55,180 nt of DNA, taken from positions 1 through 55,180 of the forward strand of contig BCKE01000031.1 in assembly GCA_001600495.1 (NCBI GenBank), given 5' to 3'. The position numbers and the translations under genes were made by a program. Position 1 is the stretch's first letter, and the number at the start of each line of letters is the position of its first letter. Shown here piece by piece: positions 21,125 through 31,954 of the stretch. The notes under the pieces are model-generated. The model was given only the letters and a program-made list of their open reading frames with translations. It was not told the DNA's origin and ran no database searches. The stretch comes from Pilasporangium apinafurcum. Its lineage: Eukaryota > Oomycota > Peronosporomycetes > Pythiales > Pythiaceae.

Positions 21125-23829
21125 TTAAATTTGCTTACGTAGCCACAATTCTGTTTCTAATTTGTCTAAATCCTGAGCCATGACCTGAATCGCGAGCGCC
21201 GCACCGTCTTGGATAGCCTCTACTGGAACAAACGTCAGGCCACAAAGCGGTAATGCCGGATTGATCTTGTTAAAGACCTCCTGAAACGCTGCGCAGTCAA
21301 TAATAAAAAGTTGAAATTATGAGGCATCAACATTGATAAACAATATATCTCCACGAAACAAACATACAGGCATACCTGATGCAATGTCAAGTTCGTTATA
21401 GAGAACTGATGAATTGTAAAATACGCGGATGTGAATGACTCGGTCCCATGGAAGAATTGCACTCGACAGACTCGTTTCAACACACTTAAGAAGCCCCAGA
21501 GCAATTTGACCAACGGGTGCCATCGTCGCTTGCGCTTCAGACTTGGCTGTGCACACAATGAGACACACGGCATGTGGAATGATAGTCTGTTGACACTCAT
21601 ATCGAACACTTTCCGTCTCTAACAGGAAAGAGGAGCTGACTGGCTGTAAGTACTTGACCACACGATGCGTAAATGCCTGTATTTCGACTTCTACCAGAGC
21701 ATCCCGTGGTAGATGCGAGACTTGCACGACCAGGATGGGCACATTCGAGACCAATGCCACTCGAGTTTCATCCTTATCGACTTCTTCATCACTTTCATCA
21801 CTATCTTCGACGTTCTCGAACCGATCGCCTAAGCCTCCATTTGTCATGAGTTGCGTTCGTGAACCTTGAAGCAACTCCCTCATGCTGGCGGCACCGATCG
21901 ATTTGCTCATCGTGATGTAGACAATGGTGGAGCAGCAATGGCGCAAGTTCGAATCTAAGGCTTCTAACACTCGCCCTGCGTTTTGGAAGCTTTGCTTTAG
22001 TTGGGCAGAATGATCTGCACCGATAACTGTCATGGTCTGTGGGAAGAGCGCGATTTGCCCAGCTAGTAGAATCAGCGATCGATGCAGAATGTTGGCTTGA
22101 CTATAAGGACCAATGCAATTCGGTGCCCACGCTGAGATACTCTTGACATGCAGCACATCACGCATCACGCGGGTGGCCAGTAACTTGTTAACTCCACTGC
22201 CTCGAATCGCAAAGCAATCCATTAACACACGCCCCGGTACCGCGGCAACTTCAACACAACTACGTGAAGGTGGCATATGCTGCCCAAAATACTGACAGTA
22301 GGCGGCATTGATCTGCCCAAATGCACGCATGTCTTGAACGTACAAGTGCACAAAGCAAACATCTTCGAGCGCCATGCCTTCCTTTACCAAGCAATCTATA
22401 ACACAACAAAACTATCCTTCGTTACTACCCTGAAACCACATCGCCAAATGGCTTAGCAATAGTATAATAGCTCACCTTTCACATGCGTGAAAATCTCGTC
22501 CATTTCTTCTTCGAGTGTCAATGATGCGCTGTTGGCGCTCTTGATGCCACTGACGTGGACCTGGTTACGAAAACGCCCATATAATGGAAAAAACGATTCT
22601 TTTGCTGCTGGTAGTTGTGTTAGTGTCGTTACAGGAAATTGTTCGTGCTGCTGATCGCCATTACTTTCAATAGTGAAAGGTGGAACTGCCTGTGGTGGGA
22701 TCTTGGACGCTAATTTGGACGGACTGGATGGTTCTTTGTCTTCCAAATGGCATGCGTCAATGACCATGAACGCGACGGGTGAGACGTAGTCGTCGGAATG
22801 CAGCACAATATGTGATGAATCACTACACAACATAGAAAATTACAGCAATGCATGAGAATGCAGCGTCATTGATACTACGACAATGTATGACACCTACGAC
22901 AATGTATGACACCTACATTACTATTCGTTTCTTGAAAAGTGGGCAGTCTAACGTGAACGTCTCATATTCACCGCCTTCCCCACAGACATTCAACTGATAT
23001 TTGCCTTGCTATGTTATCAGCGAGTGTGACCACAATTCACGCTTAGACCCACAGAACAGCAAAGAAAGCAGTATGGCATATAACTATGTAAGCTCTTACC
23101 AGCATCAAGAGCTCCTGCTGCAAATCACCGATCGTCTTCCCCAAATGCCGACGTGGCACTAATCCAATGGATGCCACTTTCACTAAAATCGCTTTAATGC
23201 CCGACTCAATCATCTCTTCTAGTAGTTCTTCCTGGTCACGTCGCCACAGGTACCCGATTGATGTCAACCCCAACCGAGAGCATCTGCATATATACAAAAA
23301 CAACGACTTAATACATAGAACTGGATGGCAGGAGTCTATTGTAAAATCGTACACGTTTTCCACGCGGTTGCGTTGGTAGGATGAGAAGATTGCACCGGTG
23401 CAGACACCTTCTACTTCTGGAAATTGCAACTACAAATTATAAACACAAGCATCGTCAACAATCAGAGGGCAGCCTTTAACAACATTAAATCATCGAAAAC
23501 GACGGACCCACCAGCACTTTTTCCAGCAAGCGATAAAGGTCCTCAACTTCATCACCAGCCGTAGTTTGATGGTAGTCAATAGCAGTTGCGATGGCTTTCC
23601 CTGTGATAGGCTCAGTAACCAATGGCAGAGTCATGCTCTGTGCGATCAATTTGACGACGTTGTGGCCAACGGATTGATACATGAACGAGTCGATTTCCGA
23701 GGCTTCAGCGGGCAAATCTAGCGATGGATGGAGATGCGCGAGCGCGACGATCTCGTGACCGTAGCGCACGCATTCCATCATGGCGTAGCAGCTGTCTTTG
23801 CCGCCGCTCACGAGTGCCACCACCTTCAT
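21125..23829 (-). CDS. DPH6: diphthine-ammonia ligase with two RidA-like domains
   Basis: From ATG at 23829, about seven exons encode roughly 730 aa. Exon 1 (23512-23829, 106 codons) carries the ATP-PPi loop VSGGKDSCYAMM of the N-type ATP pyrophosphatase domain. Exon 2 contains PEVEGVCTGAIFSSYQRNRVE and exon 3 contains GLTSIGYLWRRDQEELLEEM. The exon at about 22924-22996 has CGEGGEYETFTLDCPLFKK, the family's signature. The later exons hold two RidA/YjgF-like (L-PSP) domains, with VHLYVQDMRAFGQIN and GPYSQANILHRSLILLAGQI. This domain order is typical of fungal, plant and stramenopile DPH6, which amidates diphthine on translation elongation factor 2 in the cytoplasm using ammonia and ATP. The last exon is 21125-21292. 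It is divergent from the propeller gene, with starts only about 200 bp apart. Confidence 0.92.
22875..22916 (+). repeat. 19-bp tandem duplication in a DPH6 intron
   Basis: The unit CTACGACAATGTATGACAC occurs twice in tandem (22875-22893, 22894-22912) followed by a partial CTAC. It lies in the short intron between the CGEGG exon and the next DPH6 exon, so it lengthens the intron without touching coding sequence. Confidence 0.85.
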
Positions 23830-24027
23830 CTTCACGAACCAGTAGCTGCTCAATGTTTGTAGAATGAATTGCAACAACTATCAAAAATGGCTAATCCGAT
23901 CGTCAATTCATTAAATCCAAAACCTTTATTCATTATACTTAGTGAAGTTTACAGTCTTCTATTTAAAAATATACGGTATATCGACGCTTGTCAAATTTGT
24001 AACCTTGGAAGGTCGCAAAAGAAACAA

Positions 24028-26510
24028 ATGGCGCCAACAGATAAAATGCGTGCAATCTCTATTCACATGCCCATGCGGCCACTCACTGCTCTGCAGGAAG
24101 GAGATATACTCGACACCCAGTATCAGCAACAGCGGGTGGCGCTCTGTGAAACCACAGGTGTGGTCGCGGTCGCCAATGACCGCTTCGTGGATCTCTTCGA
24201 CTGCACAGGCTTGATGGAGCTACCCACTAACAATCATGCTGAGCAGTTCTTCGTGAAAAACCAGTACCATCTCCCGTTTGTCACGCAAATTTCACTGGAT
24301 GACTATGTTGCTGGGGGTAATGAAGAAGATTATATGACGACACATGCGACGTGTGTTTGTTTTACACATCAAAATTCAGGGATGTTGCTCATTGGAGCAA
24401 CTCAAGCGGGAAGCAAGGTGTCATCATCCACCACCAAGGACAAGGCAACAAAGATTGCCTCTACGAAAGCAAATATGTGTCTCCTCGGCTTTCGTATCTA
24501 TCGCAGATCTGTTGTCACTGATTCTATTCAAAATCCCAATGTACAACCAGCGTTGTTGGTACATTTCAGCTTCAAGGAAGCGATTGTTTTGCCACCTGAA
24601 ATTGCCATTCCTGACGCCGGTATCGCTCGTATTGAAATGTGTCGCCATATCTCTGATAAACAGGCTGGTGGAGTAATACTAATTCTGCAAGAATCAAACT
24701 TCTTTGGTGTTTTCCATTGGCGAGAACGGTTCAGTGACCGTCAGGTTTGTGTATCCGAGGTCTCAAATCAGTCCGCACCAGCGAAGTTGGTCGCTGCTAC
24801 TATTAGCAGCAACGGACGGCGGATCGTGCTCTCTGATGCTGCTGGTTGCCTGTTCTATCTCGATTTCCAGTTCTTCCCGTGGGGTCTTGCCGCTAGTGAC
24901 CGTGCTGGACACAATGATGGCGCATTTTTTGCATCATTGCCAGAAGGTAAACGCTTACGTAACACGCATTGCACTCGCTCAGGAGTAGTCAAAAGAGACA
25001 ATCCGCTTGACGCCGTTCGCCTTGTTCACATGTATGGAGGTATGTGAAATGTTTACTTGAACTCATTGGTATGGATTTGATACTGCAGCGATCGAGTGAC
25101 TTCGCGGTGCCATTTTTTGGTAGGTGGAGTTGCAGCAAAAGCGTGGACCACTCTTCACTGGTGGGATTGGATCGATGGATCCCACGTGCAAAATTTTCTA
25201 CTCGCGGGTGGTAGTGATGGATCATTGAGCGTAAGTAAATGTTTGTTTAATTGTCTTCGGTGGTGTGTGAATCTATATGTAGCCCTAAAATCACATGGGT
25301 ACTGTCCTTTTCCCAGATCTTCGAGATTTCGATACAGACAATGGACAAGCAGCCATGTTCTTTTGCACTTCAAATGGTTCAGACATATTTTATCTTAAAC
25401 TGTACTATCTCTCCATCCATGAATTCACGTTGTCTCCGTCTAACATATTTCTCATTTCCGTTCTACTCCTACCAGTGTTATCCCACTCCACGATCCCAAC
25501 GACATGATCCGATGCGCTACATTTCAGAGCCTCGACGATCCGATTCTCATGATCTGTTCGAGTTTTGGACGCTTTCATCGATGACGTGGAAATTCTGGAC
25601 GATTCAACGCACTAAAGTGGGTCAGGCTCTCTCCCCACCGACGTTCGTGTGGCCGACCTTGAAGGATTCATTTGACTTGCCGACGTTCAATGTAAAACTA
25701 AATGGCTCTTTCCATTTGCTTGGCGTGAGGATGACACAACTTTACCTCATGCCTTGTAGCTGGCTTCGGCTTGTCTGGAGAGTCTAGCTTTTCGCTGCAT
25801 GAATTCAGCAATAGCAAAACAACTCATTGAAGCTCTAGTTGATCAATCTCGCGACGAGGTGGTGCATTGCATTGTATTGATTATGTCTGAGCTAGGCTTG
25901 ACATTCATTGGAGGAGCAAAACCAATTGAGGCACCAACGTCAACATGCGAAGCATCTGTTGTCGAAGTGGATGTCGCTAGTGAAGAGATTCGGTATTCGG
26001 TCGACGAAAGATCAACTGATGACAGAGATGACGTTGAGTCCACTGCGAACGATGAAGAGATTGAGTCTACTGACAAGAGAAGTGGTCGTGGTCGCACGGG
26101 TTCAACCACCATTCAGGAGAAGTATCAGCTGCCGCCTTTACACATGAGCGCGGAACAATCCCACGCAGGTACCCATACTAATTTAACAACGTACCAGTCT
26201 GTCCGCAACCCAATCCCGAAGAAACTCACTCAAACAGAGTATGAGCAGGTAATCTACTTTGCTGTTTTCTGTTTAACTACTTGTCACGTCGTCTTCTTAA
26301 CTGCTTCGATTCCTGTTCAACCAGCGCTTGAATTCCATGGCTCAGCGAGTGGAAAGACTGAGCTTTGCCGTGAAAGGCATGCACACGTCGTTTCAATTGT
26401 TTACGCAGGATATGCAACAGCACATGAATCTCATCACAGAACAACTTGAAAAAGTGGCAAGGAGACAGCACCTCCTTGATAGACAAGATGTTGACAGTGT
26501 GGCACCGTGA
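24028..26510 (+). CDS. beta-propeller-like protein with C-terminal coiled coil, frame disturbed
   Basis: Exon 1 runs from a probable ATG at 24028 (MAPTDKMRAISI) to about 25040 and encodes beta-rich sequence typical of propeller blades (for example ACVCFT..SGMLLIGATQ, GCLFYLDFQF). Exon 2 (about 25124-25230) contains WTTLHWWDWIDGSHVQNFLL and AGGSDGSLS, a WD40-like blade. From about 25316 to 25800 no single set of GT-AG introns restores one frame. A convincing blade with HDPNDMIRCATF and ILMICSSFGRF (about 25480-25580) is followed by stops in all three frames. Coding becomes clear again at about 25755 (ESLAFRCMNSAIAKQL), continues through an acidic region, and ends after an intron (about 26250-26322) in a 61-aa coiled-coil tail. 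A nucleoporin of Nup88/Nup82 type has this layout, but I cannot claim it. Unrecognised short introns, sequence errors or pseudogenisation could each explain the middle. Confidence 0.55.
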
Positions 26511-26570
26511 TGATCCGCAATTTTTAGACTACGTTACGACTCTTAGTCGGACATTCTCGTTACAAAAGAA

Positions 26571-27949
26571 ATGGAGAAGGGCTATTTGCAAGCACATGCA
26601 GAACTTGCGCGTTTTGATAGCGAAGGACGACGGCAGCTTGCACAGACACGTGGAGACAATCAAGCGGCTGCAGTATCGCAGGTCGTGCCGCATTTGACGG
26701 AGAAATACGATCCTGGGCACCCAGATGCCGATTGGGGAGGATTCGTGCAGCGCAACTATAAAAAGCGCTTCTACAATGATCAACACACGGCCATAGATGT
26801 GAGAGTAATTGCATTCGGACTTGTCGGATTTTAAGACAGCTGACGCTTTGCTGTTTGTGGTGTTTATTGAGTGTAGAATCTAACATATGACGCGAAAGGG
26901 GGGATCATGCCCGATGCCTCGGCGCCGGTGGCAAATACTTTCAGTGGAAAGAGATTGTATGATCAAAGTCAAATGCCAACAGGAGATCAGGTATACATGA
27001 CGTTTTCACTTCTTGAATAATCGGGTCTCGTCAGTGTTGTATCTTCCAACCGTTCATCTTGAAATTTCGCGAGTAGACTGTCGCTGGAATTCCTTTTCAA
27101 AGCGCTGTTTACCAAGTGAGTGCATGGATAACATAAGCAACACAATCATGGGAATCACATTGTTTTACTTTCTGATATGGGTTCTTGTTGTTTAATAGGT
27201 CGGTCCTGGTGGCGACCTCAATTGCAGAGACTGGAAAACGTACGTATCCACTTTCAAAGCAAGTAACGTTTCTTAAAGAAAGATCCTTATCACTTTAAAT
27301 ATCACAATCAGCACCTATGCCTCCCAGACGTCGATGGATGCGACTCCAAAGGACACGTTTGCTTTGGGAACGCGGCAAAATTCTCAACATAAGCGCCATG
27401 TGGTGCCAATGGTGCGAGCCATTTTATCTACTTCGGTGGGGTAATAAGGGGTTAACCTAATGCTCTTGATATCCATGTATCCATATAGTACGAACAAACT
27501 CGAAGTGGGCGCATTGCGTCTCCACCTTTGGACAACAATTCCCGTTCATTGGGGAGCTTGGAAAGTAGTGGAAGCAACGGATCTTTATCTGGTCGACGAG
27601 TGGATTCTCGACGTTCGCTGCTCGCTGGCATTGGTAAACTGGTAGCAGCAGAAGATTTCGGAGGCAAACTTACGTGAGTGGCAATAGATGGATCCGCTGA
27701 AAAGGGAAAAAGCACCAAAACATGTGCCTATGTATGCTTCGGGTTGTGTATATAGGACCCCAGAGCATCATCTCCCGTCAAGTTACTCCGATCCAACGAA
27801 TAAAGTCCTATTGAGCGAAAATCAGTACGTTTTGAGCGCTGTGTTTGCCTGTTCACCACGGATAATGTGGAATTTTCTTATTGTTTTATATTTGTTGAAG
27901 TCATAGCACGACTTTCGGCTACACTGGTAGAAGAAATCCACTTCGTTAA
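26571..27949 (+). CDS. 261-aa protein of unknown function, seven exons
   Basis: Exons 26571-26798, 26877-26990, 27199-27239, 27312-27411, 27489-27673, 27756-27824 and 27901-27949 join in frame to give 261 aa. The N-terminal part is helical and charged (MEKGYLQAHAELARFDSEGR), followed by DADWGGFVQRNYKKRFYNDQ. The rest is low in hydrophobic residues, rich in Ser, Gly, Arg and Pro, and probably disordered, ending FGYTGRRNPLR. No catalytic motif, signal peptide or membrane segment is seen. Short, Tyr/Pro/Arg-punctuated proteins of this style are common among axonemal microtubule-associated proteins, and oomycete zoospores are flagellated, but this is only a suggestion. It starts 60 nt after the preceding gene's stop, so the promoter may lie within that gene. 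Exons 6 and 7 are the least certain; without them the protein would stop at 27677. Confidence 0.6.
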
Positions 27950-28175
27950 ATCAGAGGATGTGAAACGGAAAGCGCAAAACATATAAAGGTGTCAGATGTA
28001 ATCAATCTTGAAAAAGTTATTTTCAAGATCAAACTCGATCATCCGAAGCTGATGCTCCACTACTATTTCTGCTTTGTCTTTTCAGTCAAAGTGTGTATTT
28101 TTTCTCTTTCCCTTCTTGCGCTTTTTGTGTCTTCATGCTTATTTCGACGGCTTGTCGAGATACAAATTTGCAGTT

Positions 28176-29630
28176 CTACATTGAGTACATCTCAATCTTG
28201 AAGAAACACAAGCTGATGATAACGCTAAGAAACGAAAAAGCACCCCCGACAAAAACTGGCAGCGTGTATCCAAACGATGTTTCCACAAGTGCAGCACCGA
28301 CCACGAAATTCAGCAATTGACCAAAGCAATTTGCAGAATTCACTGCACCAACATACATTCCTACATCCACTCCTTCGCCAAAGACGTGGATGATAACTGG
28401 TACGATCAGAGCAAACACGGTCGCCTGGGTGATGGACGTCAAGATCACAATCACGACATCAACATTCACACTTTTCGTAAATGCCATGACCATCAGCAAT
28501 GCCTGTGGAATGCTTGCGATCGTTACGACCCACTTTGCACCAAATCGATAGATAAACACAGGCAGCAGCCACGAGTACATGTACCCAACAACGTTAAACA
28601 ACAGATCTGTGAGCCCACCAGCGATTTTGACGCCTTGATTGTATCGGTGCTGATCGATTGTGCAGTGGCTACTGCACGTATCAGCGTCAGTGGCATTACC
28701 ACCGTAAACTTCGATTCCAAAGAACTGGCCTTTGCTACCGTTGTAAGCTGTATAGCCATATTGAATGCTAAAGAGCACGATACAGTAGACGACAAGCACC
28801 CGTGGAAGTAATCGAAGTCCATGGAGAACGGATTTAAATGCAGCGAATAGACTCCCACAGGTCGACGATTTTTGATAGTTTGCCGTGGGCAAAGGAGCTT
28901 CTGTCGCGAAGATGCAGACAGCACCGACTGTCGTGAGCATCATCACGGATAGCATGCCGAGAAACCAAGACAACGTCAAGTAGGGAGCACCAAAGCAGTA
29001 AATATATCCTGCAACCAAGATAGACCCGAGCGTGGAACTCGCTTGGCCGATCCCTGCGCCAAGCGTCTGCCGTTCACCGGCAAAATCAGCGATGAGTAGG
29101 AATGCTGGTGTTTGTACGACGTTGACCGTGATGTCCATCCATGTGTAGAAGCAAACAGCCAAGACCCCCGTCCAAAGTCGATTGTTTTCGCCCTTATCAC
29201 CAAGGAATTCCCCGATTTGTGGCGTGTAGCTCATCAGTATCCAGCAGATGACACTGGTGATGGCGCCATAGAACAAGAACGGACGACGTCGCCCCCATTG
29301 GCAGGTGCTTTGATCACTCAACACGCCGACAGTGGGGGCGACGAGGATGCCCGAGAGTGGACCGATGACCTGCGTCAGTTGCACGGCGTAGCGAGGTAGC
29401 ATTGTGCCCAGATACGGACCCAACGCCGCCCATTGCGCCGCCCACGCCATATTAGTTGCCATGCGAGGTAGCGACAGCAATACCAGCATCGCAATCGAGC
29501 AGCCACGAGTGCTCTGAGGTAAATGCGAATCGTCTTTTTGGATGTCATCAACGGATTCCTTGTAGGTAGGGGTTAAGACAACGGGATCGTACGTGGGAGG
29601 TGTGCCTTGCTCCAGCTGGTACAGTACCAT
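28176..29630 (-). CDS. SUT/SLC45-like sugar:H+ symporter, divergent paralogue
   Basis: Intronless 484-aa major-facilitator protein with about 12 hydrophobic segments. QWGRRRPF at residues 111-118 is the SUT/SLC45 loop signature, and the first membrane segment contains MAWAAQWAALGPYLGTML, the same as in the 481-aa copies. By eye the core is roughly 60-65% identical to those copies, while the N-terminal 40 residues (VLYQLEQGTPPTYD...) are unrelated. It is therefore an older paralogue that escaped the homogenisation seen at 5964 and 11113. The likely role is proton-coupled uptake of sucrose or a related sugar. It lies 16 kb from the cluster and in opposite orientation to the nearest copy. ATG at 29630 has a reasonable ACCATGG-like context. 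Confidence 0.87.
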   Translation of the reverse strand: MVLYQLEQGTPPTYDPVVLTPTYKESVDDIQKDDSHLPQSTRGCSIAMLVLLSLPRMATNMAWAAQWAALGPYLGTMLPRYAVQLTQVIGPLSGILVAPTVGVLSDQSTCQWGRRRPFLFYGAITSVICWILMSYTPQIGEFLGDKGENNRLWTGVLAVCFYTWMDITVNVVQTPAFLLIADFAGERQTLGAGIGQASSTLGSILVAGYIYCFGAPYLTLSWFLGMLSVMMLTTVGAVCIFATEAPLPTANYQKSSTCGSLFAAFKSVLHGLRLLPRVLVVYCIVLFSIQYGYTAYNGSKGQFFGIEVYGGNATDADTCSSHCTIDQHRYNQGVKIAGGLTDLLFNVVGYMYSWLLPVFIYRFGAKWVVTIASIPQALLMVMAFTKSVNVDVVIVILTSITQATVFALIVPVIIHVFGEGVDVGMYVGAVNSANCFGQLLNFVVGAALVETSFGYTLPVFVGGAFSFLSVIISLCFFKIEMYSM

Positions 29631-30149
29631 GGTGCAAACGACTTCAAACTTAGAGATCTGGACAGGTGAGCGCCAAATTTCAAACTGAGGGGAAAAGACA
29701 CTGGAAACCCATGTGAACGAAGAGCTGGATGTACTTTCGCTGAATTTGTGAATTTATGTCGCACGGGTAATCAGATGGATTTGGTCCTGCGTTGGAGAGT
29801 GATTTTGACATGATGGAACAACTGACGTAGTGATGCATGTGCCGCTATAACGTTAATGTTCCATAGCAGAGGAGACGCTACCAAATAAAACGTTTGTTAT
29901 CGTATAGACATTCAGGTTGTGTCGTAGTGTTACGCACGTGCGTATTGCCAGTGTATTTTGTCCATCGCTGCATCTTGTATGAAAGCAAAACAGTGGTGTG
30001 GCCAACCTGATCGGGATAGAGAAAAACACCAAAGCAACAAAACTCAACTTCACATTTACCTGCTCCCACTCCTCTGTTGTCGCTTTATCATCCTTCCACT
30101 CTCCATTTTGGATCACTGCCCATAGTTCTTTGTTTGCTCTTTGGTTACT
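29631..30149. other. intergenic, nothing recognised
   Basis: Upstream of the transporter paralogue and downstream of the SAP-like gene, both minus strand. It should contain the transporter promoter. Short open frames have no support. Confidence 0.5.
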
Positions 30150-31256
30150 TCATGCACTCGCATTCGTGCTACTATTCGCCTTCTTCGCTGCCCTTTCACG
30201 CTCTTCCTGCATCGCCAGGCGCATTTTTTCCTTCGTGCGTTCCTTGAGCAACTGGAAAAATGCCAAATCGTCCTCTAACTCCACCAATACGTCATGATTC
30301 ATCCCACCATCTGCCTGTGCAGCTCGATAGGCTGCTCGCAGACTCGAAATGACGCCCAGAACTTCCTTCAAGTGGAGTGTGTCGCGGTCGCGCTGATCCA
30401 TCAAGCGATGCGTTTCCTGCTGGTGCATCTTATTTTTCCCCAGGCGAATGGATTCCATGAGCTGATCAGTGACCACCGTGCGGCAATTGCCGCATAATTG
30501 CCCATCACCAAGCGTGTTTTGTGTATATGTGTTGGCGATACCACTCAAGATCTCCAAGTCAGTAGCAGGATTGGCCGTACCCCCTCCGCCGCCACCACCG
30601 CCTCCTCCTCCACCAGCTGACACGCCAGCAGACACCGTCGGTGGCTTCACGATCGTCGGTGTGTACTGCATCGGCAGCACTGGCACGAGTGTGGGCGTGG
30701 TGTTATCATAGAAACTCGCCAATTCGCTCGCGGTTGGTGGACTGGTGTCTTGTGGTAGAGTTGGCAACTTGCGTTTCTTCATCATACCTCCTCCGTTAGG
30801 ACCGAGCCCTCCTCCTCCTCCTATACCTGCTCCACCAGTTCCTCCTCCGCTGGGGTCATCATTATGATTGCCCACACCACCCTCAACATTCTCGTCCTGA
30901 TGGCCATGATCGTCCATCCGCTTGTTATCCAACTCATCACACTCGTCGTCACGCATGCCCATGGGTCCACCCATACCATTCCCAATTGTAGCAGTGCCGT
31001 CGTATTTGCGTAATAACAAAATGTAGCCGCCTTTGTTGTCGTTCGCATTCGGTCCTTTCTTGATTGGACGAATACCGCGTCGATAGCACTCGGCGCGCAA
31101 ATCGTGCGCGCGGTGCCGCTCGTAAGGCTCCATTAACCGCCGCGATTTCTCGCTCACAACATCCGGGTCGTTCGAAAGCAGTGAATCGATGTCACCACCG
31201 TTGCCGTGCATCTCCAGTGGTCCAGTCGTGCCGGTCGCTCCGCCGTTCGGGTCCAT
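30150..31256 (-). CDS. 368-aa SAP-like, glycine-rich protein of unknown function
   Basis: A single open frame from ATG at 31256. Residues about 38-90 (PYERHRAHDLRAECYRRGIR, then GGYILLLRKYDG) have the helix-turn-helix spacing of a SAP-type DNA/chromatin-binding motif: a conserved Leu, a short Cys-Arg-Arg-Gly turn and a second helix ending in LL..Y. A long Gly/Asp/Asn-rich linker follows, with a run of 12 Gly near residue 215. A CGNC pair leads into a 110-residue charged helical region ending in a basic tail (REERERAAKK style). There is no signal peptide or membrane segment. A nuclear role is plausible but unproven. No close family is recognised, and it may be oomycete-restricted. Confidence 0.65.
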   Translation of the reverse strand: MDPNGGATGTTGPLEMHGNGGDIDSLLSNDPDVVSEKSRRLMEPYERHRAHDLRAECYRRGIRPIKKGPNANDNKGGYILLLRKYDGTATIGNGMGGPMGMRDDECDELDNKRMDDHGHQDENVEGGVGNHNDDPSGGGTGGAGIGGGGGLGPNGGGMMKKRKLPTLPQDTSPPTASELASFYDNTTPTLVPVLPMQYTPTIVKPPTVSAGVSAGGGGGGGGGGGGTANPATDLEILSGIANTYTQNTLGDGQLCGNCRTVVTDQLMESIRLGKNKMHQQETHRLMDQRDRDTLHLKEVLGVISSLRAAYRAAQADGGMNHDVLVELEDDLAFFQLLKERTKEKMRLAMQEERERAAKKANSSTNASA

Positions 31257-31954
31257 CGCTGTTGCCTTTTTTGACGTTTGATTTGATTAGCTTGTCGTCC
31301 GCTCCGCTGTCCGCTCCTCTTAGGGTTTTCCGTCCGCTCCGCTCCGCTGGTATTGTTTTTTTGAGAAGCGCAAATCCAAGCAACGAAACAAAATCCATCC
31401 AGTATAGCGCTCTATTAAACCCTATACAGTATAGCCAAGCTGACCCATTGTTCCCTTGATTTAAAAGCATTTTGGCAGCGTAATCTACATATAATAAATG
31501 TAGGATAACTGAACATTTAATGCTCTTATTGAATGATGTTCTTAAAGACAAGTTTATTACTTTTGATGCAAAAAATTAATATCTTAATTCAATACTTCAG
31601 TAATATATTTGAACATCCCATCAATACTTTCGTTTTCATTTGCATCGACGTCTCATTTTTTTCTATTCCAAGCTGAAGAGCAACGTTTTACGTGACATGT
31701 GCAGATTTATATCGAGAAATCTACTATAAATAGCCGCTTGATGCGGTTGTTTCGTCGCTCTTTTCTTTCCGTCTGCTCGAATTACCCAAATGTGCGTATT
31801 CTTAGCCCGAGACTATCAAATTGCCACGGGTTTGATAGGGATCCATATTCCATAATCCAACAGAGGCTGCCAAGGAGCATCAAGCAGCAGAGAATCCACA
31901 GAACACACGCACGTGTGCAACAACGCAATAGATAGAAACATATTAGAGGGAACC
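31257..31954. promoter_or_regulatory. divergent promoter region
   Basis: About 700 bp between two head-to-head genes. It includes a CCGCTCC-rich stretch at 31295-31345 (several CCGCTCCGCT repeats) close to the SAP-like gene start, and an AT-rich core at 31490-31640. No TATA box can be assigned with confidence. Confidence 0.45.

Noticed and set aside
31913-31954. Upstream in-frame ATG for the coiled-coil protein
   Set aside because: The ATG at 31955 has a far better ACCATGG context and the extra residues do not continue the heptad pattern.
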